Shown piece by piece: positions 54,466 to 63,354 of a DNA stretch of 64,000 nucleotides; the stretch's first letter is position 1, and the number at the start of each line of letters is the position of its first letter. The position numbers and the translations under genes are program-made. The notes below the pieces were generated by a model. That model was not told the origin of the DNA. It saw nothing but the letters and a program-made list of their open reading frames with translations, and made no database searches. Source of the DNA: Sphingobacterium arenae (GTDB lineage: Bacteria > Bacteroidota > Bacteroidia > Sphingobacteriales > Sphingobacteriaceae); contig NZ_JACNYK010000005.1 in the NCBI RefSeq assembly GCF_014692505.1, forward strand, positions 124,001-188,000, read 5' to 3'.

Positions 54466-55827
54466 TTATTCAACCTCTTCGTCCGGATATTCCGTAAGGT
54501 CAAACGTTTCCATGAATTTTGTTGTAAAATTACCTGCTCTAAAATTTGGGTCGCGCATTAAGCGTATATGAAGTGGAATAGTGGTTTTTACACCCTCAAT
54601 AACAAACTCACGCAATGCGCGCTCCATGGTGTTGATTGCTTCTTCACGCGTTTGTGCGACACATATTAATTTCGCGATCATTGAATCATAATTCGGTGGG
54701 ATCGTATATCCGGCATATACATGTGTGTCCACGCGTACGCCATGCCCACCTGGTGAATGAAAATTCGTAATTCTACCGGGTGAGGGGCGGAAGTTATTAA
54801 ATGGGTCTTCTGCATTGATTCGACACTCAATGGCGTGCATCGTCGGCTCGTAGCTTTTTCCTGAAATTGGGATACCTGCAGCCACCTTAATCTGTTCTTT
54901 GATCAAGTCAAAATTGATAACCTCTTCTGTAACGGGGTGCTCAACTTGGATACGTGTATTCATTTCCATAAAATAGAAGTTACGGTGTTTATCGACCAAA
55001 AATTCAATCGTACCGGCTCCTTCGTAATTTACTGCTTGCGCACCTTTAATAGCTGCTGCACCCATTTTTGACCGTAGTTCCGGTGTAATAAATGGAGAAG
55101 GCGCTTCTTCCACCAATTTTTGGTGGCGTCGTTGTATCGAACAATCGCGCTCCGACAAATGACAAACTTTGCCATATTGATCTCCAATCACCTGGATTTC
55201 GATGTGACGAGGATCTTCGACAAATTTTTCTAAATAGATTCCATCATTACCGAATGCAGCCCCGGCTTCCTGACGAGCAGAATCCCACGCGGGTTGAAAT
55301 TCATCATCATTCCACACAATCCGCATTCCACGACCACCTCCACCGGCAGTAGCTTTTAAGATAACCGGGTAACCAATTTCATTGGCAAGTTTAACGCCTG
55401 TTTTTACGTCAGGGACTAAGCCATCAGAACCGGGTACAGTAGGCACACCTGCCTGTTTCATCGTTTCTTTTGCGGAGGCTTTGTCACCCATCTTCTCTAT
55501 TTGTAGAGCTGTGGCGCCAATGAATTTAATTCCATATTCGGCACAGATGGCCGAGAATTTCGCGTTTTCAGACAAAAAACCATATCCGGGATGGATAGCG
55601 TCAGCATTTGTTAATTCGGCTGCTGCGATAATATTGGGGATACTTAAATAAGAATCTTTACTTGCAGGGGGGCCGATACAAACCGCTTCGTCAGCGAAGC
55701 GTACATGTAGGCTGTCGCGATCTGCTGTTGAATAAACGGCGACACTCTTAATACCCATTTCGCGACAAGTGCGAATGATACGAAGTGCAATCTCCCCTCT
55801 ATTTGCTATTAATATTTTTTTAAACAT
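54466..55827 (-). CDS. accC: Acetyl-CoA carboxylase, biotin carboxylase subunit
   Basis: 453 residues with biotin carboxylase landmarks: FKKILIANRGEIALRIIRTC at the start, glycine-rich ATP loop KATAGGGGRGMRIV (~159), EMNTRIQVEHPVTEE (~288, catalytic Arg and Glu). It carboxylates biotin on AccB using ATP and bicarbonate, first step of fatty acid synthesis. Follows accB by 24 bp. Confidence 0.97.
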   Translation of the reverse strand: MFKKILIANRGEIALRIIRTCREMGIKSVAVYSTADRDSLHVRFADEAVCIGPPASKDSYLSIPNIIAAAELTNADAIHPGYGFLSENAKFSAICAEYGIKFIGATALQIEKMGDKASAKETMKQAGVPTVPGSDGLVPDVKTGVKLANEIGYPVILKATAGGGGRGMRIVWNDDEFQPAWDSARQEAGAAFGNDGIYLEKFVEDPRHIEIQVIGDQYGKVCHLSERDCSIQRRHQKLVEEAPSPFITPELRSKMGAAAIKGAQAVNYEGAGTIEFLVDKHRNFYFMEMNTRIQVEHPVTEEVINFDLIKEQIKVAAGIPISGKSYEPTMHAIECRINAEDPFNNFRPSPGRITNFHSPGGHGVRVDTHVYAGYTIPPNYDSMIAKLICVAQTREEAINTMERALREFVIEGVKTTIPLHIRLMRDPNFRAGNFTTKFMETFDLTEYPDEEVE

Positions 55828-55851
55828 CTTTTATTATACCTCACATCTAAA

Positions 55852-56343
55852 CTAGGATGGATCAACTAAAAATAAAGGTTGATCAAATTCAACAGGTTCC
55901 GCATCGTTCACCAAGATTTTTACAATCTTGCCTGAAACCTCTGATTCAATTTCATTAAAAAGCTTCATAGCTTCTACGATACATAAGACTTTACCTGGTG
56001 TTATTTCATCACCTACGTTTACAAACAACGGTTTGTCTGGTCCCGAAGCACGGTAAAACGTTCCGATCATAGGCGATTTTACAGTGATGAGGTTTGACGA
56101 CTCTGCTGCCGGTGTAGTCGGTGTCGACGCGACAGGAGTCACACTTGCCTGAGCAGCGACGGGAGCTGATGTCGCGGGTTGCTGAGGTATTGCTACCGAA
56201 GGAACAGTCGCGGTGACATAGGTTGGCTCCTGATTTGTTTTGATGGTGATTTTAAAGTCTTTTTCTTCGATGGCGACTTCGTTTACACCCGATTTAGCAA
56301 CAAATTTGATCAGGTCTTGAATCTGTTTAATATCCATACTCAT
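55852..56343 (-). CDS. accB: Biotin carboxyl carrier protein of acetyl-CoA carboxylase
   Basis: 163 residues from ATG 56343 (MSMDIKQIQDLIKFV), the usual BCCP start; a longer frame to 56388 adds 15 residues that include duplicated upstream DNA. A Pro/Ala/Thr-rich linker (~50-85) leads to the biotinyl domain with the biotin-bearing Lys in IVEAMKLFNEIES. An ATG two codons later (56337) is also possible. Confidence 0.95.
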   Translation of the reverse strand: MSMDIKQIQDLIKFVAKSGVNEVAIEEKDFKITIKTNQEPTYVTATVPSVAIPQQPATSAPVAAQASVTPVASTPTTPAAESSNLITVKSPMIGTFYRASGPDKPLFVNVGDEITPGKVLCIVEAMKLFNEIESEVSGKIVKILVNDAEPVEFDQPLFLVDPS

Positions 56344-56356
56344 ATTTCTAGTAGGT

Positions 56357-56505
56357 TTCATGTGTAAATATTTTTTTTTAAAGGCCACATGGAATATCCA
56401 GGTCTTTCATTTCGTGTTCGTATGTTGTCAACGTGGATAATTCATGTGTAAATAACTTTTTTAAGGTTCCATGGAATATCCAGATCTTTTATTCGTGTTT
56501 GCATG
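56357..56505. repeat. Tandem imperfect 84-bp direct repeat upstream of accB
   Basis: Two copies, starting TTCATGTGTAAATA at 56357 and 56441, share most of ~65 bases, including GGAATATCCAG and a TTCGTGTT segment; a degenerate third piece (ATCCAGATATTTTA) lies near 56511. On the minus strand the repeat falls between the fabH stop side and accB. Copy 1 contains the 27-bp sequence also found at 2389-2415. Role unknown: duplicated regulatory leader or a mobile repeat. Confidence 0.65.
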
Positions 56506-56602
56506 CTATAATCCAGATATTTTAATATATAAACCTCTTATAATAAACTTTAAAACCAGATTTAGGGATAATCCAAAACTGGGATAAAGTTAACTAATAT
56601 TT

Positions 56603-57601
56603 TTATGCTTTTGTATAAGCCCATTTGAGATATACAGCTCCCCAAGTAAAACCGCCCCCAAAAGCAGCTAATATCAAGTTGTCCCCTTTTTTTAACTGGT
56701 TTTCCCACTCCCATAAACAAAGGGGGATGGTGCCACTGGTGGTATTACCGTATTTATGGATGTTCACCATAACCTTATCTTCGGAAAGTCCCGCCCGCTC
56801 AGCTGTGGCATCGATTATCCGCTTATTTGCCTGATGGGGTACAAGCCAATCCACGTCATCTGATGTCAGATGATTTCTTTCCATCACCTCTACGGCCACT
56901 TCAGCCATGTTGGTGACGGCAAATTTAAATACGGTACGTCCTTCTTGGTACGCGTAGTGAAGACCAGCCTCCACGGTCTGATGTGTTGCCGGGTTTAAGG
57001 AACCACCACCTTTTATATTTAAATAGGGCCCTCCTGAACCATCCGTCTTCAAAACGGCGTCTATAATGCCATTATCTTCATTGTTTGGTTCTAACAATAC
57101 GCATCCACATCCATCACCAAATAGAATACACGTATTACGGTCTGTGTAATTGACTACGGACGACATCTTGTCGGCCCCAACAACCAAGACCTTTTTGTGT
57201 TTACCCGATTCTATAAATTGAGCACCTGTCGTTAAACCAAATAAAAAACCAGAGCAGGCTGCCTGAAGGTCATATCCCCAAGCTTTCGTTGCACCAATCT
57301 TATCTGCTAAGATGTTTGCTGTTGCAGGGAACAGCATATCCGGTGTGCTGGTACAAAAGATAATCAATTCAATTTCGTCGGCGGAAATACCACGCTTTTC
57401 TAATAATCCCTTAACAGCCGGAACAGCCAAGTCTGATGTAGCTTTCCCTTCTCCTTTAAGGATTCTCCTTTCTTTAATCCCTGTCCTTGTTACAATCCAC
57501 TCATCGTTCGTATCAACGATTTTTTCCAATTCCTGATTAGTGAGGACGTAGTCGGGAACATACCCATTTACTGCGGTAATTGCAGCGTGTATTTTTGACA
57601 T
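56603..57601 (-). CDS. fabH: Beta-ketoacyl-ACP synthase III
   Basis: 332 residues with the FabH triad: Cys in QAACSGFLFGL (~115), His in LVPHQANKRI (~257) and Asn in KYGNTTSGTIP (~287). It condenses acetyl- or branched acyl-CoA with malonyl-ACP to start fatty acid chains. It begins 6 bp after plsX, in the order plsX-fabH-accB-accC. Confidence 0.96.
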   Translation of the reverse strand: MSKIHAAITAVNGYVPDYVLTNQELEKIVDTNDEWIVTRTGIKERRILKGEGKATSDLAVPAVKGLLEKRGISADEIELIIFCTSTPDMLFPATANILADKIGATKAWGYDLQAACSGFLFGLTTGAQFIESGKHKKVLVVGADKMSSVVNYTDRNTCILFGDGCGCVLLEPNNEDNGIIDAVLKTDGSGGPYLNIKGGGSLNPATHQTVEAGLHYAYQEGRTVFKFAVTNMAEVAVEVMERNHLTSDDVDWLVPHQANKRIIDATAERAGLSEDKVMVNIHKYGNTTSGTIPLCLWEWENQLKKGDNLILAAFGGGFTWGAVYLKWAYTKA

Positions 57602-57607
57602 ATATCA

Positions 57608-58546
57608 TTAATTGAAAGCAGACCTGATTTTATCGATGATTTTCGATTCAATCATGTCTTTTGATAGTAAAACCATGTTCTTGATAGCTTCGGGAGTTGA
57701 AATACCATGCCCGATGATAACGGGTGCATTTACCCCCAAAATAGGGCTTCCGCCGTATCGCTCGTAATTGAACCTATCAAAAAAATCATCCTTCATTCCT
57801 TTTTTTAAGGTGACTATATAAAAAGATTCGGCAAGTTTCAATACTACATTCCCTGTAAAACCGTCACATACATACACATCGGCAGCGTCCGTGAAAAGAT
57901 CACGCCCTTCGGTATTACCGATAAAATTTATCTTTTTATTCTGCTGAAGCAGGGGATAAGTTGATATGGTTAAATTGTTTCCCTTCTCCTCCTCTTCACC
58001 AATATTTAGCAAGCCAACTTTAGGGTTTTTTACACCATAGATGTATTCCATATATAGGCTACCTAACGTCGCAAATTGAGATAGCATTTCGGGCTTACAG
58101 TCCGCATTTGCTCCTACATCCAATAAAATACCATAGCCACTTTTAATCTTCGGCACGTTCGTTGCAATCGCTGGGCGGAGAACGCCGGGTATTGCTTTTA
58201 CACTAAATACAGCTCCAACAAGCATGGCGCCGGTATTGCCAGCGGAAGCAAAGGAGTCAATTTCGCCGTTTTTTAACAGTTCAAATCCTTTGGCAATACT
58301 TGAATTGGGTTTTTGGGTAATGGCTTTGGTCGGGTGTTCATGCATGCTTATATTTTCCGGAGCATGTATGTAATCAAATTTTTCTGGATTCGCTCCAGCT
58401 TGTTTTAACCGTTCTATGGTGTCATATTGATCACCAATCAGGACAAGACGTTGTCCCTCCTGCAATACTCTTTGGGCTTCAATAGCTCCATTTATGGTGG
58501 AGTCGGGGGCGTAGTCCCCGCCTAAAACGTCTAAACCGATTTTCAT
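57608..58546 (-). CDS. plsX: Phosphate acyltransferase PlsX
   Basis: 312 residues with PlsX hallmarks MKIGLDVLGGDYAPD at the start, GNTGAMLVGA (~104), VGANADCKPE and DGFTGNVVLKLAES. It makes acyl-phosphate from acyl-ACP for phospholipid synthesis. Sits between rpmF and fabH, the common bacterial arrangement; separated from rpmF by a strong hairpin. Confidence 0.96.
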   Translation of the reverse strand: MKIGLDVLGGDYAPDSTINGAIEAQRVLQEGQRLVLIGDQYDTIERLKQAGANPEKFDYIHAPENISMHEHPTKAITQKPNSSIAKGFELLKNGEIDSFASAGNTGAMLVGAVFSVKAIPGVLRPAIATNVPKIKSGYGILLDVGANADCKPEMLSQFATLGSLYMEYIYGVKNPKVGLLNIGEEEEKGNNLTISTYPLLQQNKKINFIGNTEGRDLFTDAADVYVCDGFTGNVVLKLAESFYIVTLKKGMKDDFFDRFNYERYGGSPILGVNAPVIIGHGISTPEAIKNMVLLSKDMIESKIIDKIRSAFN

Positions 58547-58576
58547 TCGTTATTATTTATCATCAATAATACGCAA

Positions 58577-58630
58577 AAACATCCCAAATTAAAGTATAAA
58601 AATTGAACTTTACACCTATTTGGGATGTTT
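58577..58630 (-). terminator. Hairpin between rpmF and plsX
   Basis: Perfect 13-bp arms (AAACATCCCAAAT / ATTTGGGATGTTT) around a 28-nt loop that can form a second small stem (TAAAGT / ACTTTA). On the minus strand it ends GGGATGTTTTTG, terminator-like, 20 bp after rpmF. It may end or attenuate the DUF177-rpmF transcript before plsX. Confidence 0.75.
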
Positions 58631-58650
58631 AATTTCGTCGAATGATCTCG

Positions 58651-58842
58651 TTAGACGGCAGCGGTGTTTTCAATAATCAATTTTCCGTTGTAATATAAAT
58701 TACCGTCTACTGTATATGCACGATGTGGTGTATGTACTGCACCTGTTTCCTTGCATACAGTTAACGTAGGGCTTTCCGCCTTATAGTGTGTTCTTCTTTT
58801 GTCCCTTCTTGATTTAGAAGTTTTACGTTTTGGATGTGCCAT
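58651..58842 (-). CDS. rpmF: Ribosomal protein L32
   Basis: 63 residues, basic, with the L32 start MAHPKRKTSKSRRDKRRTH and the later CKETGAVHTPHRAY; the four-cysteine zinc ribbon of some L32 proteins is not present (C- form). A 50S subunit protein. Located 14 bp downstream of the DUF177 gene, a conserved pairing. Confidence 0.97.
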   Translation of the reverse strand: MAHPKRKTSKSRRDKRRTHYKAESPTLTVCKETGAVHTPHRAYTVDGNLYYNGKLIIENTAAV

Positions 58843-58856
58843 CTCGTATTTTTGTT

Positions 58857-59399
58857 TTAGTTATTTTTAATTTTCTTTAATATATCCCAGCGTGGGTCTG
58901 TCTTTTCCCCTGTCTCTGTATCTAATTCTGATGAGTCGCTCAACTTTTCCAACATCTCCGGGTCACAACTTGTATTTGTACCCTGTTCCGAACATTTACT
59001 GTAATAAGGGACACGGACATTGATGTATTCATAAAGCAATCCGGCGATATCCAGTTCGTAATCAGTTTTGGATAATACCAGCACTTCCTCCGTTTCCTGA
59101 TTCCAATCGTCGTCTGTAAACTTGACCAGCACTCTCTCTTGAAAATCTTGTGGTGCGTCAAATTCGGATAAGCAAACATCGCATTCCAATCGGATCGTGC
59201 CCCGGATATGGAAGTTGACAATCAGCATGTTTTCTTGCTTTTGTAATTCTACATCCGCTTTGAGTTGCCCCATTTTTACCAGCGAGTGTTCATAACAATC
59301 AAAGAACTTGTCATCGACCTCAAACTCGAAATTGTGCTTTCCAGTCGTTAATCCTGAAAAAGGAATTCTATAATATTTTAGATGTTTCACAATCTGCAT
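58857..59399 (-). CDS. DUF177 (YceD) family protein
   Basis: 180 residues from ATG 59399 (MQIVKHLKYY); an extra ATG lies at 59411. Contains the two Cys pairs of DUF177 (LECDVCLSEFDAP near residue 79; YYSKCSEQGTNTSCDPE near 136). YceD homologues are linked to 23S rRNA accumulation and large-subunit assembly and are regularly encoded with rpmF, as here. Confidence 0.9.
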   Translation of the reverse strand: MQIVKHLKYYRIPFSGLTTGKHNFEFEVDDKFFDCYEHSLVKMGQLKADVELQKQENMLIVNFHIRGTIRLECDVCLSEFDAPQDFQERVLVKFTDDDWNQETEEVLVLSKTDYELDIAGLLYEYINVRVPYYSKCSEQGTNTSCDPEMLEKLSDSSELDTETGEKTDPRWDILKKIKNN

Positions 59400-59452
59400 T
59401 CGAGCGTGCAAAATTAATTATTTTTTCAGTAAAAAGGAAACTTTTTGCAAAA

Positions 59453-60115
59453 TTATTGTTCGTCGTCTCCGTAATAATATTTACCCAGTTCTATTTTCTG
59501 TCGACCGTTTGCCATCCGCCAACGATTGGTATCACGCAATGAATAAGCACAACCGCAATACTCCTGCATATAAAATTTTTCGCGTTTACTAATCTCTAAC
59601 ATACGTGCCGAGCCACCTTTTTTTCGCCAATTGAGTGTCCAGTACGCCATATCTGGATGACGAGATGCTGCCCGTAGTCCACAATCATTGATTTGTTCCA
59701 TGTTTTTCCAACGTGAAATGCCTAAGGAGCTTGATATAACGTCAAACCCGTGTTTTGCTGCATATTCTGCCGTTTTTTCAAAGCGCATATCGAAACACAT
59801 CGTACAGCGAATACCACGTTCCGGTTCATTTTCCATTCCTTTTGCCAATTCGAACCAGTGATCCACGTCGTAATCTGCATCAACAAATGGAATACCGTGC
59901 TTTTCCGCGAAACGGATATTTTCTTCTTTACGTAAATCATATTCGTTGCGTGGATGGATGTTCGGGTTGTAAAAATAAATCGTGAAGTCAATGTCCGAAG
60001 CAATCAACGCTTCCATCACCTCGCCCGAACAAGGAGCGCAGCAAGAATGTAACAATAATTTCTTACCCTCGTTCGGCAGATTTAATTTCTCGCGTTCAAA
60101 TTCCTTGTTGTTCAT
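59453..60115 (-). CDS. queH: Epoxyqueuosine reductase QueH
   Basis: 220 residues from ATG 60115 (MNNKEFEREK). The QueH cysteines are all present: LLLHSCCAPCSGEVM (~18-33), GIRCTMCFDMRF (~99) and MQEYCGCAYS (~185), ligands of a 4Fe-4S cluster and a second metal site. It reduces epoxyqueuosine to queuosine in tRNA, the last step of queuosine synthesis, and replaces the B12-dependent QueG in many bacteria. Confidence 0.94.
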   Translation of the reverse strand: MNNKEFEREKLNLPNEGKKLLLHSCCAPCSGEVMEALIASDIDFTIYFYNPNIHPRNEYDLRKEENIRFAEKHGIPFVDADYDVDHWFELAKGMENEPERGIRCTMCFDMRFEKTAEYAAKHGFDVISSSLGISRWKNMEQINDCGLRAASRHPDMAYWTLNWRKKGGSARMLEISKREKFYMQEYCGCAYSLRDTNRWRMANGRQKIELGKYYYGDDEQ

Positions 60116-60222
60116 GATACCAGCGTATTTAATATTATGATGCAATTTTACGGAAAACCACCAGATTTTACAAAAGTTCCTTAACGGTTGTCGCGGGTTT
60201 ACCGATATACCCGTTTATTTTT

Positions 60223-60230
60223 TACTTTTG
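60223..60230 (+). promoter_or_regulatory. -7 box of the lipoprotein pair
   Basis: TACTTTTG, an exact TAnnTTTG match, 24 bp before the first lipoprotein gene. No TTG at the right spacing. Confidence 0.5.
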
Positions 60231-60254
60231 TAACAGATGATACAATAAATCTCT

Positions 60255-61355
60255 ATGTCTAAAATCTCACCCATATACTATATGTTCGCCATGCTGGCGA
60301 TTATCCTTGGATTTTATGCCTGTGAACGAGACGATGCGGAACCCGATTTGGAGATGAGGAAATTTACCCGTTTATACGTTTCTTTTGAGGAATATACACC
60401 GACAAAAAACCCACCGGACACCAATATTCGGGTTATTTATCCCGCGGATTCGTCTGTTTTTTCGTTTAATGGGCGACATGTGTCGCAAGTGCAGGGTGGT
60501 GGACCGATTTATTTTGAACCTAGCCTGAACGCTATATTTCAGGCCAGTGTTAACCGTGCTGGTACCAACGATACATCGATTGCTGTGCTTAACATGGGCT
60601 CGTCGGGATCCCTGAATAACGTAGGGCTCGCGAAAAGTAGGTATTACACGAATGTGCGCGGTATGGTATATCACCATCGGACAAATGTGCTCTTTATTGT
60701 TAACGGTGCAGGATCCGATGCGGGGGTATATGTTATGGAACGCCCAAGATATGCAAACCGTGAAAGCCAACCCGTTAAGAAATTAAGGAACAGTAGTTTA
60801 GCGATGTGGGGTGCAGCCTATCAAAATGAAAAGCTTTTTACCACGAAAACGAGCTCAACAACAAGCTCCCCTGCGGGGATTTATGTTTTTGAGGGTATTG
60901 CGACTAAAGAAGTAAATCCGCAGGATTCCATCGGTCGACTGGAACCGACCCATCTATTAGAAATAGATGGTGCATCGAATCTACGCGGCTTATTCTACGA
61001 TACTGTCAAAAATGTCATGGCTGTTGCGCAAATGGGCGAGCCAGGGACCTCCGGAAGTGGACGTATCCTTATTTTCGAAAACTTTTCTGAACTGTTAGCA
61101 GAACAGACTATCACACCGACGCGGGTGATTACGGGCGCTAAGACCGGGTTAGTCTCACCAGTTGATGTCGTCATCGATACGAGGGAGGAGGGGGGCTATT
61201 TATATGTTGCCGATCGCACCGAGCGAAAAATATCGCGCTTCCGATATACAGACGATGGGGACGTGGAACCGGACAAAGTGATTGATACTTCCACTTTAAA
61301 AGATGGCAGGACACCAGTTAGTCTGACCTTGGATACCCGGGAAGGTGAGCCGTGA
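60255..61355 (+). CDS. Uncharacterised lipoprotein, beta-propeller-like, paralogue 1
   Basis: 366 residues, lipoprotein signal (GFYAC, Cys23) then an acidic linker. The body has repeated strand motifs of the type ...VRGMVYHHRTNVLFIVNG..., LRGLFYDTVKNVMAVAQMG and GYLYVADRTERKISRFRY, resembling NHL/SMP-30 propellers. No catalytic motif recognised. It is a tandem paralogue of the next gene (same N-terminus MSKISPI, same order of motifs), 42 bp apart. Function unknown; probably surface or periplasmic binding. Confidence 0.8.
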   Translation: MSKISPIYYMFAMLAIILGFYACERDDAEPDLEMRKFTRLYVSFEEYTPTKNPPDTNIRVIYPADSSVFSFNGRHVSQVQGGGPIYFEPSLNAIFQASVNRAGTNDTSIAVLNMGSSGSLNNVGLAKSRYYTNVRGMVYHHRTNVLFIVNGAGSDAGVYVMERPRYANRESQPVKKLRNSSLAMWGAAYQNEKLFTTKTSSTTSSPAGIYVFEGIATKEVNPQDSIGRLEPTHLLEIDGASNLRGLFYDTVKNVMAVAQMGEPGTSGSGRILIFENFSELLAEQTITPTRVITGAKTGLVSPVDVVIDTREEGGYLYVADRTERKISRFRYTDDGDVEPDKVIDTSTLKDGRTPVSLTLDTREGEP

Positions 61356-61397
61356 AGATTCGCAGTCATTTGATAATTTATATATTATATACTTTTT

Positions 61398-62522
61398 ATG
61401 TCTAAAATCTCCCCTATTATATACTACGTACTCGCGGCATTGGCGCTTGTCCTTGGATTTTACGCCTGTGAAGAGGATGATGATGTAGGACCAGGCCTGG
61501 AAATTTCAGAGATTTCCCGTCTTTATGTTTCGTTTGAAGAATACGGCACAACCGATGAACGGGCGGATACAAATATCCGTATCATCCAACCGGCGGATTC
61601 CACTGTTTTCACCTTTAGAGAAAGCCATGTGTCACAGGCGCAAGGAGGAGGACCTATTTATTTCAATCCATACGTGAAAACGATTTTTCAGGCAAGTGCT
61701 AACCGTGAAGAGGTTACTAACGGGCTTGATACGGTGATTTCTGCGGTGGAGGTGCAACAAACCGGAAGATTGAATAATGTGGGAAACGGTATTCGAAGCA
61801 GATACTATAGTCAGGTTAAGGGATTTGTGTATCACGCTGCTACGCGATCTCTTCTGGCCGTGAATGGTGAAGGGACAGATGCAGGAATATATGTAGTGGA
61901 TAACCCCAGATCCACAGGGAATCAGAAACAACCGTATAAAAAGTTAGTAAACGAAAATTTGAACATGTGGGGAGCTGCCTATGAAAGTGATCGGCTTTTT
62001 ACCTCTAAAATAAGTGCGCCGGCAGGTATTTATATGTTTCAGAATTTAACCACCATGCCGGTAAGGGCAAGTGACTCTGTTGCCACATTGAATCCTGTAC
62101 GTACATTTCGAATTGAAGGTGCTTCGGAAAAGCTCCGTGGCCTATCTTACGACACCATTAAGAACGTAATGGCCATTGCCGAAATGGGGGACGGAACAAC
62201 GGTAGGAAGCGGACGCATCCTTATTTTTGATGATTTTTCCAGTCTGATAGAGGGAAATACGGATGTTATCAAACCATCGCGTGTGATTACCGGACCCAAC
62301 ACCGGATTAATCTCACCCGTAGATGTGGCGATTGACATGCGAGCGAGCGGTGTATATTTATATGTGGCCGACCGTGAAGCCAAGAAAGTATCTCGTTTTA
62401 GATATAGGGATGAGGGTAATGTGGAACCTGCGGATGTAATCGATACTTCGGGCTTGCTATACGGCAGAACACCGGTGGGCTTGGCATTGGACGCGCGGGA
62501 CGATTCTACGTTGGATCGATGA
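61398..62522 (+). CDS. Uncharacterised lipoprotein, beta-propeller-like, paralogue 2
   Basis: 374 residues, about the same structure as its upstream twin: lipobox GFYAC (Cys24), acidic EEDDD linker, GGGPIYFNPYVKTIFQAS, MWGAAYESDRLFTSK, LRGLSYDTIKNVMAIAEMG, VYLYVADREAKKVSRFRY. An insertion near residue 110 (NREEVTNGLDTVIS) distinguishes it. Its 3' end overlaps the convergent SirB1-like gene by 17 bp. The close similarity shows a local duplication. Confidence 0.8.
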   Translation: MSKISPIIYYVLAALALVLGFYACEEDDDVGPGLEISEISRLYVSFEEYGTTDERADTNIRIIQPADSTVFTFRESHVSQAQGGGPIYFNPYVKTIFQASANREEVTNGLDTVISAVEVQQTGRLNNVGNGIRSRYYSQVKGFVYHAATRSLLAVNGEGTDAGIYVVDNPRSTGNQKQPYKKLVNENLNMWGAAYESDRLFTSKISAPAGIYMFQNLTTMPVRASDSVATLNPVRTFRIEGASEKLRGLSYDTIKNVMAIAEMGDGTTVGSGRILIFDDFSSLIEGNTDVIKPSRVITGPNTGLISPVDVAIDMRASGVYLYVADREAKKVSRFRYRDEGNVEPADVIDTSGLLYGRTPVGLALDARDDSTLDR

Positions 62523-63354
62523 GGGTTAATAACAATTGGACTTCTTCCCGCTTTTCGAGATTGTCTACGTGCTCATAAGCAGCAATAAGATTGCGTAATA
62601 CGCGTTTGATAATCTCCAAGTTACTGCAGGGCTTTATGTAATCATCTATAGGAGGGAGGTTTAATTGCTGAAGAAAGGCTGTGATGTCCACTTCCCGCAT
62701 AATCTGCCCGCGGTTGAATACATTGATATAGAAAAGAACCTCGTCGGGTTTTTCTTCGTTCATGTAAGCTAAAACAAAGTGTTTCGGCAAATTAACGCCA
62801 TAAATAGGAATGTCTAATCGTTGGGCGACGATGCTATAAATGCAGGCTAATGAAATCGGATTTCCTTTTTTAGATTCCAGTACCTTGTTGATAAAGGAAT
62901 TTTGGGATGCATGAAAATCGGATGTGTTACCCGATAAACCAAACTCACGGAATAGAATATTATTCAGTAATTTTACTTTTTCGATCGGACTCATGTCATA
63001 CATCAGATGATACCAAGCATTGCGACGCAGTTCAGCAAGTTTTCCATATACTTCGTCTTCGCCTAAATTGGGGTATTGGTAGCGGTTTACGATAAGAAGA
63101 CCCTCCAGTAAATCTTCTTGGTTACTTAGCTTCCACAATTGCAGGTCGTTTTTTACTTGGTTGAACTGTATCTTGTGGATAATTTGCTCGACCCGTTCTT
63201 GTAAAAGAACATCAAAAGACTGTTCCCAAGATTCTTCCAATAAAGGTATCACCTCCGGTCCACAAGTAATCAGCTTGTCCTCCAACACCTGATAGATTTC
63301 CGCATCTGGATCGTCCAAGAGCGAAATTAATGCCTTTAACTCCTGCTCATTCAT
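62506..63354 (-). CDS. SirB1/transglutaminase-like (TPR) protein
   Basis: 282 residues from ATG 63354 (MNEQELKALISLL); a longer frame to 63396 would run into a repeat element. N-terminal HEAT-like helical region (~10-60, CGPEVIPLLEESW), then the SirB1/Transglut_core2 region (NAWYHLMYDMSPIEKVKLLNNILFREFGLSG; ESKKGNPISLACIYSIVAQRLDIPIYGVNLPKHFVLAY). The transglutaminase Cys-His pair is probably degenerate (Cys in LACIYS, His in PKHFVLAY remain). Role unclear; E. coli SirB1 is also uncharacterised. Confidence 0.85.
   Translation of the reverse strand: MNEQELKALISLLDDPDAEIYQVLEDKLITCGPEVIPLLEESWEQSFDVLLQERVEQIIHKIQFNQVKNDLQLWKLSNQEDLLEGLLIVNRYQYPNLGEDEVYGKLAELRRNAWYHLMYDMSPIEKVKLLNNILFREFGLSGNTSDFHASQNSFINKVLESKKGNPISLACIYSIVAQRLDIPIYGVNLPKHFVLAYMNEEKPDEVLFYINVFNRGQIMREVDITAFLQQLNLPPIDDYIKPCSNLEIIKRVLRNLIAAYEHVDNLEKREEVQLLLTLIDPT

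Noticed and set aside
56357..56505. CRISPR-like array
   Set aside because: Only two full units, imperfect, ~84-bp spacing, no conserved short repeat with unique spacers and no cas genes.
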